From: a virus
DNA length: 64,000 nt
IMG/VR virus record: IMGVR_UViG_3300014839_000005
Span: 62,001 to 126,000 of that record
Direction: 5' to 3' (one strand)
Shown here: positions 51,818 through 59,059 of the stretch, piece by piece
Layout: the number at the start of each line of letters is the position of its first letter
Position numbering within the stretch: the stretch's first letter is position 1
Notes under the pieces: model-generated
What the model was told of the DNA's origin: nothing
The model's database searches: none
The model's input: the letters and a program-made list of their open reading frames with translations, nothing else
Position numbers and translations under genes: made by a program

Positions 51818-52161
51818 TACCATCTCCTGTCTGGATTTTGTTCCAGTTCTGCCATGGTTCTTGATACTTCGTCGCAATTGTATGAAATATCGGATTCACC
51901 ATCTAAGGCGTCGACCATATCGGATAAATTCGTATTGGAACCTTCAAGATCTGATACTACCAAATCCAGGTCACTGTCTGCGTCGGGGCCAATCAGACAG
52001 CGAAGTGTATCACATAACCCACTGATTGTTACTATTTTTGGATTTAAATCCGCCTTAGCTATTTTAATGGATGCTAAAACCTCATCTTCTTTTGTTTTGA
52101 TTTCACTCAGAATTTTCTCTATCTCATTTTTGTGGGTTTTCCACTGATCTTCACTTGACAT
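51817..52161 (-). CDS. small helical protein
   Basis: A 114-residue protein; the start at 52161 is chosen for TAGGAGAG upstream, because the longer frame would extend into the tRNA-Pro gene. The N-terminal half is a helix (HKNEIEKILSEIKTKEDEVLASI), and the middle is rich in Asp and Ser (GPDADSDLDLVVSDLEGSN). It overlaps the next coiled-coil gene by one base. Unknown function. Confidence 0.65.
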   Translation of the reverse strand: MSSEDQWKTHKNEIEKILSEIKTKEDEVLASIKIAKADLNPKIVTISGLCDTLRCLIGPDADSDLDLVVSDLEGSNTNLSDMVDALDGESDISYNCDEVSRTMAELEQNPDRRW

Positions 52162-52202
52162 AATAATCTCTCCTAAAAAAGGGTTAATTAATATAAAATA
52201 AA

Positions 52203-52276
52203 TCGGAGTGACTGGACTCGAACCAGCAACCGCGTGGTCCCAAACCACGAACTCTAACCTATTGAGCTACACTCCG
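52203..52276 (-). tRNA. tRNA-Pro (anticodon UGG)
   Basis: Cloverleaf on the minus strand: acceptor CGGAGTG / CACTCCG, a D-arm with AGCTC...GAGTT, anticodon stem CGTGG / CCACG with loop TTTGGGA (anticodon UGG, reading CCA and probably other Pro codons), and T-arm GCTGG-TTCGAGT-CCAGT. CCA is not encoded. The upstream HNH endonuclease gene ends inside its first 18 bases. Confidence 0.95.
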
Positions 52277-52768
52277 TTTTTTGCGCATCCAAAGTCTATC
52301 ATATTCTCTTTTACCCTTAATGCATAGTAAACATCTACATTTATGATAATGATAACCATTTTTGGTTCCATGCGGAATTGATTTTTTAAATCTTAACGGA
52401 ATATAATAACTATTAGCACAAGAAATACTACAAAAATGTTTATCTTTCTTTGTAATGCGCCGTTTCCATATTTTAAATGGTTTTTTACAATAAAAACAAA
52501 TAAGTTTTACAATATTCTTTTTTCGTAAATGATATTTATTATGTTCTATTATAGTTGTTATTTTTAAATTACGATAATTGTTATGTTTTGTATTTTTATC
52601 ATTGTGATGGATAATTTCCTCTGGAAGTAAATATCTTTTAATATGTCTTTCAGCGATATATCTATGTAATAATATTCTTCCCCTTTTATCACAATAAGGA
52701 TGACAAAAATTAGTAATACATAAATATTTTCCCCTACTAGTAATTGGAAAACCATCAATAGATCTCAT
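52259..52768 (-). CDS. HNH homing endonuclease ending inside tRNA-Pro
   Basis: A 169-residue HNH nuclease. LLHRYIAERHIKRYLLPEEIIHHNDKN...HNNYRNLKI holds the HNH/N-type catalytic His and Asn residues, and a zinc-binding part follows (CFYCKKPF...HFCSISCANS). Its last codons (S-V-A-Q-stop) are read from the 5' end of the tRNA gene, so the nuclease gene overlaps the tRNA by 18 bases. AGGA upstream. Free-standing HNH nucleases commonly lie next to conserved RNA genes, which serve as target sites. Confidence 0.9.
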   Translation of the reverse strand: MRSIDGFPITSRGKYLCITNFCHPYCDKRGRILLHRYIAERHIKRYLLPEEIIHHNDKNTKHNNYRNLKITTIIEHNKYHLRKKNIVKLICFYCKKPFKIWKRRITKKDKHFCSISCANSYYIPLRFKKSIPHGTKNGYHYHKCRCLLCIKGKREYDRLWMRKKRSVAQ

Positions 52769-52782
52769 AATATTTTCCTAAA

Positions 52783-53232
52783 CTACTTTAGAGTATTTAA
52801 TTTGACAAACTCTTCAAATTCTTTAATCGTTTTAATGACAATGTCAGGAAGTTTTTCATTATGTTTGAAATAAAGATGGAAAAACTTATGGTGCTTAGAA
52901 ACGCCTTTTGTAGCATTGGCATCAAAAAACATACAATCATTGCCATTTTCAATTATATCGCCAACCTCGATATTTATATCCCAAACATAACGTTCCTGTT
53001 CTTCTATGCTTTTTGTCCAATCTCCTTTATGCCAATGCCATTCTAATGTTATCTCACCTTCCCCGTTGGCAGATAATTCATCAGGACACATTAAATGTGC
53101 AGCACTGAGTTTAGATAATACATCTACAACATTTGCATAACCAGAAAATGGAACAGCATCTCCTTCTTTATATTTATAAGCATCCATTAATAATTTTGGT
53201 AAATCAACAATCATTAACGTTTTGTATGACAT
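52783..53232 (-). CDS. protein of unknown function
   Basis: A 149-residue alpha/beta protein (YKTLMIVDLPKLLMDAYKYKEGDAVPFSGYANVVDVLSKL; LEWHWHKGDWTKS). No known domain. Its start overlaps the preceding gene by 19 bases, in a tightly packed operon running from 54768 to 52783. Confidence 0.6.
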   Translation of the reverse strand: MSYKTLMIVDLPKLLMDAYKYKEGDAVPFSGYANVVDVLSKLSAAHLMCPDELSANGEGEITLEWHWHKGDWTKSIEEQERYVWDINIEVGDIIENGNDCMFFDANATKGVSKHHKFFHLYFKHNEKLPDIVIKTIKEFEEFVKLNTLK

Positions 53233-53402
53233 AAATGTTTTCCTGTTTTATAAGATTCGTCATATGATTTTTGTTCCTCTTCTGACGATCTTGGATAATC
53301 CATTTTTTGACATATTTTGGCAATTGCCGTACTTTGAATTTGAAATGGTCGACCAGCTCCTATTCTAGCCCAATCTCCTTTTCTAAAAATCTCTTTCTTC
53401 AT
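53214..53402 (-). CDS. 62-residue basic protein
   Basis: Starts at the ATG at 53402, with AAGGAG upstream and an overlap of 20 bases with the DUF3820 gene. The product is hydrophilic, with KKEIFRKGDWARIGAGRPF at the start and a Ser/Lys/His-rich end. Unknown function. Confidence 0.55.
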   Translation of the reverse strand: MKKEIFRKGDWARIGAGRPFQIQSTAIAKICQKMDYPRSSEEEQKSYDESYKTGKHLCHTKR

Positions 53403-53583
53403 CGAGCTTCCCACTCCTTACTAGTTCGTCATGGATGGACTTTTTATGTTCAGTAATATATTGAACAACATCTGGAAACTTTCCTATCCAATCCTGGCCA
53501 ATAAGCCAATCTAGATAATCAGCAGGAATATTATCCATATCCCTGCCTTTATATTTACCAAACGGCATTAAGTTGTTTGGCAT
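53383..53583 (-). CDS. DUF3820 family protein
   Basis: A 66-residue protein matching DUF3820 in its usual short form: MPFGKYKGRDMDNIPADYLDWLIGQ. The pattern FGKYKG...(I/V)P..YL.WL is diagnostic. The family is common in phages and appears attached to exonucleases in some bacteria, but its activity is not established. Confidence 0.82.
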   Translation of the reverse strand: MPNNLMPFGKYKGRDMDNIPADYLDWLIGQDWIGKFPDVVQYITEHKKSIHDELVRSGKLDEERDF

Positions 53584-53789
53584 TCAACCTCCTGCTTTGT
53601 ATGTTCACATCTTAAACATTTTCCTTCAAAATGCCATGTGACAGCTTCGCAGACTTTACATTCCAATGTATGAACATGACCAGTCCTGGCAAGTCTATTG
53701 ACACAAATAGAAGGAGGGTCGCAAAAACATTTACATATTCCATCAGGGCAGTTGCAACCTTCAGCATGAATATCAATTTCAGAACTCAT
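53568..53789 (-). CDS. cysteine-rich zinc-binding small protein
   Basis: A 73-residue protein starting at 53789 (GGGAAG upstream, ATGA overlap with the kinase stop). It has 12 cysteines, including CNCPDGICKCFC near the N-terminus and CKVC...CLRCEH near the C-terminus, so it probably binds two zinc ions. No enzyme motif. Confidence 0.68.
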   Translation of the reverse strand: MSSEIDIHAEGCNCPDGICKCFCDPPSICVNRLARTGHVHTLECKVCEAVTWHFEGKCLRCEHTKQEVECQTT

Positions 53790-54175
53790 TCTTCCCACCG
53801 ATCTTCCATTAATTTAATTACTTCAGGAGGAACGGGATGAATTGTTCCAAAATTTCCCCTACATATATAAATTGACAATTTTGCCTTAGCTCTATTGGCA
53901 ATATCTATATAAGGTGCTATTTCCTGATACTGAGTAAAAGTATTGGAAACAACACAACTTTCTCCATGCATAAGATTATAAAATGTTTGAGCAAGGCAGG
54001 ATGCGTGATAATAACCGGCATTTTCTTTTACATATAGATATTGATCATCGGGGCATTCAGGAACCCACATATCGGCTTCTAAATGGGCGGCATCATGTTC
54101 TTCAGCATACTTCTTGGCAAAAGTAGATTTACCTGACCCAGGCAATCCTCTTACCAATAAAAGAAAAGTAGCCAT
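53786..54175 (-). CDS. P-loop kinase (AAA_33-like)
   Basis: A 129-residue minimal P-loop NTPase. Walker A is GLPGSGKST (10-18), followed by EADMW, where the Asp/Met region is typical of nucleotide or polynucleotide kinases. VVSNTF resembles the strand before a second motif. Similar to the kinase domain of NEDD4-binding protein 2 and phage polynucleotide kinases, but the phosphatase half is missing. Could repair RNA or DNA ends; the substrate is unproven. Confidence 0.82.
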   Translation of the reverse strand: MATFLLLVRGLPGSGKSTFAKKYAEEHDAAHLEADMWVPECPDDQYLYVKENAGYYHASCLAQTFYNLMHGESCVVSNTFTQYQEIAPYIDIANRAKAKLSIYICRGNFGTIHPVPPEVIKLMEDRWEE

Positions 54176-54209
54176 ATAGTAACCTTTCTAGTAACCGTGT
54201 TAAGATCAA

Positions 54210-54446
54210 TTATTTAATCGTATCTTTTTTTACTTTATGAACAGTATCAACAACTGTCTTTACAACAGGAACTAAAGTATCATATTTATACCACTTACTT
54301 GAATCGCACTTCCAGACCTTACCTGAATCAATAACGACTCGATATTTGCCAATACTCTGTGCGGTTGATTTAACTGGAGTGGCAGAAAATATTCTAACAG
54401 AAACTATAGCAATAAGTAACAGAATAATAGCAAAATTTTGTTTCAT
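54210..54446 (-). CDS. small exported or membrane-anchored protein
   Basis: A 78-residue protein. The start at 54446 has AAGGGAG upstream. MKQNFAIILLLIAIVSVRIF is a signal peptide or membrane anchor, followed by a polar domain (YRVVIDSGKVWKCDSSKWYKYD) and a Val/Lys-rich end. Probably periplasmic or anchored to the inner membrane. A lysis accessory or superinfection-exclusion role is possible; no evidence separates them. Confidence 0.65.
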   Translation of the reverse strand: MKQNFAIILLLIAIVSVRIFSATPVKSTAQSIGKYRVVIDSGKVWKCDSSKWYKYDTLVPVVKTVVDTVHKVKKDTIK

Positions 54447-54465
54447 TATAATCTCCCTTGTTTGA

Positions 54466-54768
54466 TTATTCAAAAAGTTCTAAAGATGTTATTATCTTTT
54501 TTTCACATTCATCAATTACTTTGTTTAACTCTGAAATTTTATCGAAATAACTCTGAATTTGTTGTCTGATAATTGATAATTCATTTAATGCTTCTTTCAA
54601 ATCAGACAGAATAAATTCTTTTCTAAATTTTTTAGCATATTTTTCGATCCATTCCTGAATAGCTTCTTGACCTGGATCGCAACCTCGTCTTTCACCTTCT
54701 TGCCATTTATATAACTCAATAGCCTTTTTTTGAGCTTCCATGAAGGATGCAAATATTGCTTCATTCAT
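54466..54768 (-). CDS. small helical protein, first gene after the structured leader
   Basis: A 100-residue protein with TAGGAG upstream. AQKKAIELYKWQEGERRGCDPGQEAIQEWIEKYAKKFRKEF is followed by a long coiled coil (LNELSIIRQQIQSYFDKISELNKVIDECEKK). It heads the operon running to 52783. Unknown function. Confidence 0.65.
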   Translation of the reverse strand: MNEAIFASFMEAQKKAIELYKWQEGERRGCDPGQEAIQEWIEKYAKKFRKEFILSDLKEALNELSIIRQQIQSYFDKISELNKVIDECEKKIITSLELFE

Positions 54769-54778
54769 ATGAATACTC

Positions 54779-54897
54779 CTAGGTAAAATAAGGGAGCCCT
54801 CGTCTTTATGGGGGAGATACGCTTAACTCGATACTCCCCGTTAGACAGCACTGCATTCCAGTTAAGTGGACGCAGGTGGAGGACTCCCAATAATTAA
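54779..54897 (-). ncRNA. structured 5' leader RNA
   Basis: About 115 nt between a 34-bp promoter-like element and the gene at 54466. On the minus strand, GGGAGC near the expected start pairs with GGGCTCCC near the end, enclosing a second hairpin GGGGAGTA...GTATCTCCCC. It is GC-rich compared with its flanks. The closing stem followed by TTATTTTA resembles a transcription attenuator. It may be a riboswitch-like leader or a stable RNA. Confidence 0.5.
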
Positions 54898-54903
54898 AGC
54901 TCC

Positions 54904-54937
54904 CTAATTGTTATTTCATATTAATGAAATTAATAAC
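54904..54937 (-). promoter_or_regulatory. 34-bp GTTATT-N16-AATAAC element
   Basis: Perfect inverted repeat arms and a weak AATTAG hexamer on the minus strand, immediately before the structured leader at 54779-54897. Confidence 0.68.
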
Positions 54938-54942
54938 TGGGA

Positions 54943-55185
54943 TTATTTTGGCTTGGCCTCATTAACAACTAGAGGACGGGAATCTACTATTTTTCCATTT
55001 AGCTTTATAATAGCCTGATCATGGTTAGTCATTTCAATAAAACCAAAGCCTTTTGATCTGCCTGTTTCTCTATCCTTGATAATCTTTACACTATACACTT
55101 CTCCAACAGTAGCAAACAGGTCTCTTAATTCGTCTTCGGTAACTTTCCATGGAAGATTACCTACAAACAGTTTACCAGTACCCAC
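54943..55185 (-). CDS. RRM-domain RNA-binding protein
   Basis: An 80-residue protein that is essentially a single RNA recognition motif. RNP2 is KLFVGNL (5-11) and RNP1 is RSKGFGFIEM (43-52). The beta-alpha-beta-beta-alpha-beta order is complete, followed by a short basic tail. It binds single-stranded RNA. Small RRM proteins occur in cyanobacteria and some other bacteria, and are uncommon in phages. It may act on phage or host transcripts. GGAGG upstream. Confidence 0.92.
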   Translation of the reverse strand: MGTGKLFVGNLPWKVTEDELRDLFATVGEVYSVKIIKDRETGRSKGFGFIEMTNHDQAIIKLNGKIVDSRPLVVNEAKPK

Positions 55186-55264
55186 AAAGACCCTCCTTTA
55201 AAATAAGACTACAAACATTAATATCTAATATTATAAATATAATAAATTTCAGTATTAATAGCTA

Positions 55265-55609
55265 TCAGCACCCAAACGATAAATCAGTTCCAAACATATT
55301 TGTCTTTCCTTCACATGATAATACTCCATAACAACTGCCATCATATGATGCTGATTCTCTTCTATCCATTATTCTTTTATTTTTGATTTTTCTTTTATTA
55401 CATTTAAATTTATGCCGTAAGAAACTAAGATCAAGTTTGTGATGATATTGGCGTCGTTCAATTTTTCTTCGTTGGCGTTTTCTTCGTTCTTTTCTTTTAG
55501 GTCGTATTCTAGGCCTTCCCACACGTCTGGGCCTCCCTACTTTTCTATTTTTCTTAATTCTAGGCCTTCCAACTCTTCTCGATCTACCGCGACGCCTTTT
55601 TTTAGCCAT
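55265..55609 (-). CDS. AT-hook-like DNA-binding protein
   Basis: A 114-residue, extremely basic protein. Three AT-hook cores (VGRPRI, VGRPRR, VGRPRI) lie within residues 13-37, followed by RPKRKERRKRQRRK. AT-hooks bind the minor groove of AT-rich DNA, which fits this genome. The C-terminal third is neutral, with several Cys residues. It may compact phage DNA or modulate transcription. The promoter-distal flank is the TnpB element. Confidence 0.78.
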   Translation of the reverse strand: MAKKRRRGRSRRVGRPRIKKNRKVGRPRRVGRPRIRPKRKERRKRQRRKIERRQYHHKLDLSFLRHKFKCNKRKIKNKRIMDRRESASYDGSCYGVLSCEGKTNMFGTDLSFGC

Positions 55610-55650
55610 AGTACCTCATAGCTGAAAAAAAACAAACTTATAACTTTATG

Positions 55651-56914
55651 AGTCTTGTGAGAGAAAACCACGGGCCTCGTGCCCGTGGATGAATCGAGTC
55701 ATTAAATAGTTTAAAATAAACCTTATATTTTGTGCAAAACAGAGTATATTACTACCAAATGCGCAAAACCTTTAAATATCGTCTATACCCTACAAGACTT
55801 CAGATAACCAAGATGAATAACATCTTAGAACTGACTCGATGGGTCTATAATGAAACCCTTGCGCTTCGAAAAAACGCCTGGGAGTCTGAAAAGAAATCCA
55901 TCTCTTTGTATGATACTGCTAACCATCTTCCCATTTGGAAATCTCAGAGACCAGAACTTCATAATGTACACTCTCAAATTTTGCAGAATGCTCAAATCAG
56001 AGTAGACCTTGCTTTTAAAGCTTTCTGGAGACGCTGTAAGGCTGGTGAAAAACCGGGCTTTCCTCGTTTCAAAGGAAAAGGCTGGTACGATTCTGTCACT
56101 TATCCTCAGTCCGGGTTTAGACTTCATCCTGACGGGGTGTATCTTTCTAAGATCGACCGTGTCAAGATTATCCTTCATAGACCTATCGAAGGTAAAATTA
56201 AAACCTGTACTGTTAAAAGGACTCCTACAAATAAGTGGTACGTATATTTTTCTTGCATTATTGAGCAACCAGAACCTCTTCCAAAAACTGATAAAATTGT
56301 TGGGATCGATCTCGGACTTATTACTTATGTCCAATGCTCGGATGGATCTAAAATAGACAAACCTCGATTTTTTAATGAGGAAAAGAAAGCTCTTGCTCAG
56401 GCTAAAAGGCGAGAGAATATAACTTTTAAAGCCAAACATAAAAGAGTTTTGGCTATGATCCACGAGAGGATAAAAAACAAGAGAGAGGATTTTTGTCACA
56501 AAACTTCTAAGAAACTTGTAGATAAGTATGATTTTATCGCTCATGAAGACCTTAACGTTAAAAATCTTATTGAGAAAAAAGAAAATAGTAAAAACATTTC
56601 TGATGCTTCTTGGTCTACTTTGATCCAATACACGACCGCCAAGGCTGAAAGCGCCGGGCGAGTCGTGGTAGCAGTAGACCCAAGGGGTACAAGTCAGAGA
56701 TGCTCCCAATGTGGGACTGATGTTCCTAAGACTATCGAGATTCGAGTACATCATTGTCCTCATTGTGGTTTTAAGACTGGCAGAGATTTAAACTCTGCCT
56801 TAGAGATACTCAGACTCGGGATGGAGTCTGTTGAGCGACCGTCGCGTTGCCGCAAGGCAGTTGCGCTGGTTTGACTCATGGAAGCCACGCCCCTTGTGGG
56901 CGTGGAGCATTCAC
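55651..56914 (+). mobile_element. IS200/IS605-type element carrying only tnpB (IS1341-like)
   Basis: A tnpB gene is flanked by two related hairpins. CCACGGGC-CTCGT-GCCCGTGG (55668-55688) is at the left and CCACGCCC-CTTGT-GGGCGTGG (56885-56905) at the right, the latter followed by AGCATTCAC. These match the subterminal palindromes of the family. No tnpA is present, so it needs a transposase in trans or is immobile. The right end would be the 3' part of an omega RNA with the following bases acting as guide. The exact ends are estimated. The right end falls at the stop codon of the neighbouring gene at 56914. Confidence 0.75.
55759..56874 (+). CDS. tnpB: TnpB RNA-guided nuclease (IS1341-type)
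   Basis: A 371-residue TnpB. The start at 55759 gives the usual MRKTFKYRLYPT N-terminus. The RuvC catalytic residues are D184 (GIDLG), E263 (HEDLNV) and D343 (GRDLNSA). The zinc finger is C315-x2-C318...C333-x2-C336 (CSQCGT...CPHCG). All are intact, so nuclease activity is expected. It is GC-richer than its neighbours and on the opposite strand, consistent with recent insertion. TnpB cuts the donor-joint sequence with the omega RNA to keep the element. Confidence 0.93.
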   Translation: MRKTFKYRLYPTRLQITKMNNILELTRWVYNETLALRKNAWESEKKSISLYDTANHLPIWKSQRPELHNVHSQILQNAQIRVDLAFKAFWRRCKAGEKPGFPRFKGKGWYDSVTYPQSGFRLHPDGVYLSKIDRVKIILHRPIEGKIKTCTVKRTPTNKWYVYFSCIIEQPEPLPKTDKIVGIDLGLITYVQCSDGSKIDKPRFFNEEKKALAQAKRRENITFKAKHKRVLAMIHERIKNKREDFCHKTSKKLVDKYDFIAHEDLNVKNLIEKKENSKNISDASWSTLIQYTTAKAESAGRVVVAVDPRGTSQRCSQCGTDVPKTIEIRVHHCPHCGFKTGRDLNSALEILRLGMESVERPSRCRKAVALV

Positions 56915-57120
56915 TATACTATTAACTTCTTTGCATCTTCCATAAGTTCTTCCAATTGTTTTTGAGCTTCTTTACATAATTGTCTAAGTTTATCTATTTC
57001 AATTATCAATGAAGATTTTTCACTGAATCCCGCATTAAATCCTTTTTGAAAACAATCTTCTCCTGGACAAAATGGTCCTTTTTCACAATGACTTTTACAC
57101 TGTTCAAGTTCATGACTCAT
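56914..57120 (-). CDS. small Cys-rich protein, paralogue 1
   Basis: A 68-residue protein with AAAGGAG upstream. Its N-terminal half has CKSHCEKGPFCPGEDCFQKGFNAGF, and the second half is a coiled coil. The same pattern (C..xC-x-C/G...C...(E)(D/E)CF..G) occurs in the gene at 57415, so they are paralogues. The TnpB element ends at its stop codon. It may bind metal. Confidence 0.62.
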   Translation of the reverse strand: MSHELEQCKSHCEKGPFCPGEDCFQKGFNAGFSEKSSLIIEIDKLRQLCKEAQKQLEELMEDAKKLIV

Positions 57121-57401
57121 TCAATACTCCTTTGCGTTATTGTAAGCAGAGTTGCCGCCCCAGATTCTGGCCGGTCATTTATTGTCATTTATCACTGGAG
57201 CCAACCTCTTCTTATATCGAGGAAGGAATCCTCTTTTACTCCATTAATAAAAGAGTAAAGGACTCGATATAATAAATCTGGGCGCAACTCCTCGGAGCCG
57301 AATTGCACTAGGCAAGGACTCCGTAAAAAATGTAAGGAGGGGACGGTATATGCTATGTTCCATTTTTGTCCGTCCCACGTGCATAGCTTCGACGCCGGCA
57401 T
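57121..57401 (-). other. intergenic region with long hairpin and GC-rich structure
   Basis: No convincing gene. On the minus strand, TATCGAG...CTCGATA arms enclose CTTTACTC...GAGTAAAAG, making an imperfect hairpin of about 60 nt. CGGAG...CTCCG and GACGG...CCGTC stems lie further upstream. A 69-codon frame (57192-57401) has an acceptable start context but runs through the hairpin. Possibly a structured RNA, or a leader of the following gene. Confidence 0.35.
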
Positions 57402-57414
57402 TTCTACCGCTCCA

Positions 57415-57624
57415 TTAAAATACTTTATGTGGCAATTTTATAATTGCTGCACCATATCCAGCTTTATCAGATAAGTGTATGATATCAGTATATTTCTCTT
57501 CAATCGCTTTCATACAAGCTATCCATCCGGCAGTAAAACATTCTTCACTATTACATTCAGAACCACATTCACAGGAATTTAAGCATTCTCCATAACTATT
57601 ATTTATTTTATCTTTAATTTTCAT
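57415..57624 (-). CDS. small Cys-rich protein, paralogue 2
   Basis: A 69-residue protein; the ATG at 57624 is chosen because GGAG precedes it by five bases. Residues 9-33 hold CLNSCECGSECNSEECFTAGW, the same Cys pattern as the gene at 56914. A short helical and Gly-rich end follows. Unknown function. Confidence 0.62.
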   Translation of the reverse strand: MKIKDKINNSYGECLNSCECGSECNSEECFTAGWIACMKAIEEKYTDIIHLSDKAGYGAAIIKLPHKVF

Positions 57625-57810
57625 ATTTTTCTCCATATATTATGTCTCTACTTATTATAGATAACTCCTCGCAAGATATGGATTCTCCCAAGGAATATTA
57701 TCCTGATATTTTTTTGGGCGGGTCCTCTTTTTCCTTCTGGTAGAAGGTAGCTGTCACCAGCGAGAACGGCCTCAGACAGTTTTGAGACGGCGACTGAGAA
57801 GGCTTATTCA

Positions 57811-58152
57811 TTAACTTAATGTTACCTGTGCTATCGTTTTTAGTTCTATATGCAAATCATGCTTACAATAGGGACATTGAATGGGAGTTTTTTGAGGAAT
57901 AGGAATATGCTTCATCGGTAATTCAGGCGTAGAAAAAATTTCAGGATCAGGTTTATATTTACATTTGTCGCCTTTTTTAAATTCTTTTTTAGCACAAACA
58001 AATGACCATCCCCCATTAATTAATTCCTGAACCATTTGTCCCTTATATCCAGCATCATTTTTTCCCATTAACATCATATCATTAATAATGCCGCCATGTA
58101 TATGATAAGCAACTGAACCAACAGGAATTATATCTGTAACCTTCAATTTCAT
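57811..58152 (-). CDS. zinc-finger-containing protein of unknown function
   Basis: A 113-residue protein with AGGAG upstream. Residues 1-75 form an alpha/beta domain (VTDIIPVGSVAYHIHGGII; GGWSFVCAKKEF), and the end has CPYCKHDLHIE, a zinc-knuckle-like motif. The 170 bases downstream have hairpins (CCTTCT-ACC-AGAAGG) and no gene. Confidence 0.6.
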   Translation of the reverse strand: MKLKVTDIIPVGSVAYHIHGGIINDMMLMGKNDAGYKGQMVQELINGGWSFVCAKKEFKKGDKCKYKPDPEIFSTPELPMKHIPIPQKTPIQCPYCKHDLHIELKTIAQVTLS

Positions 58153-58164
58153 ATTATCTCCTTT

Positions 58165-58196
58165 TAAAAAAAGAGGGGAGTTGTTATCCTCCCCTT
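58165..58196 (-). terminator. intrinsic terminator
   Basis: GGGGAG-GATAACAA-CTCCCC followed by TCTTTTTTT on the minus strand, just after the stop of the gene at 58200. It overlaps the ribosome site region of the next gene, so that gene may use a separate or read-through transcript. Confidence 0.85.
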
Positions 58197-58199
58197 AAT

Positions 58200-59048
58200 T
58201 TAATCAAAAAATGCCACGCCAGTCTTATGTTCAGTACTTAATACAACTTTATGCCATACGTTACCAAGATCTAAAGTAGCGTGTTCAGGATGAGTAATTT
58301 TTCCTTTAACATAAGTTGTAGGGTCTTTTACCTGTTGTACCCAAAACGCTTTTTTAGCAGAAGCCTTTTTCATTGCAGCTTTACGTTGGCTATCAGTAAA
58401 TCCTTGAGCCAAAGAAGCGAGATATTGATCAGAAACCCAAACAGTTGTTCCACCAGTATGATATTCAAATTCTGCCGTATGAATATGCAAACCACCCCTT
58501 CTTAATGGCGCATTTTTGTGAATTGCAACTAATGCACCTTCAGGAAGTGTAAAGTCTTTTACAGGAATGAACATGAATTCACCCTGCCTGTGAACCTTCA
58601 ATCCTGATTTAAGTAAACGGTGACGTTTATGGGCTTTTGAAGCTTTAAGCCCATGTTTGGTTTCAAAATCCCTTAATACTGGAGGTTTTAAAACTTGTTT
58701 TGCTTGAGTTACCGAAGTGACTGAAGTAGGAATACCGCAGACAAACCAATTACGTTCATCGTGGCCGCATAAGAAATAAGTAACCGATGGTTTACCTGAT
58801 TTATTCTTATTACCAAAATCCCTTACCATTAACAGTAGGTGACGATCTTTCTTTTGAACATCAGTAACTACTACTTCTACCAACTTTTTAACTCTGATAT
58901 CAAAATATTCACCCTTCAAATCTCTTTGAATGGTGATGGAATTTGCAAAAGATAAATAGTTAGAAATTTCGGGAACATTATAAACTTTTACCCTTGATCC
59001 GATCTTTTCAAACTTATCAACTATTGCCTGTAACAGTGCTAATAACAT
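58200..59048 (-). CDS. conserved-looking phage protein of unknown function
   Basis: A 282-residue protein with AAAGGA upstream. It has a helical start and a beta-rich middle (FDIRVKKLVEVVVTDVQKKDRHLLLMVRDF; YFLCGHDERNWFVCGIP). A basic linker (KASKAHKRHRLLKSG) and a C-terminal domain (AEFEYHTGGTTVWVSDQYL...) follow. No catalytic motif is recognised. Its size and single-gene transcription unit suggest an independent function. Confidence 0.65.
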   Translation of the reverse strand: MLLALLQAIVDKFEKIGSRVKVYNVPEISNYLSFANSITIQRDLKGEYFDIRVKKLVEVVVTDVQKKDRHLLLMVRDFGNKNKSGKPSVTYFLCGHDERNWFVCGIPTSVTSVTQAKQVLKPPVLRDFETKHGLKASKAHKRHRLLKSGLKVHRQGEFMFIPVKDFTLPEGALVAIHKNAPLRRGGLHIHTAEFEYHTGGTTVWVSDQYLASLAQGFTDSQRKAAMKKASAKKAFWVQQVKDPTTYVKGKITHPEHATLDLGNVWHKVVLSTEHKTGVAFFD

Positions 59049-59059
59049 AATCAGATCCT

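Noticed and set aside
55825-56763. 312-codon frame opposite tnpB
   Set aside because: TnpB has all catalytic residues and the correct start; the reverse frame is an accidental product of its GC-richer codons.
57192-57401. 69-codon frame with a fair start context
   Set aside because: It passes through the long hairpin and has no similarity to neighbours. Kept as a possibility only within the intergenic entry.
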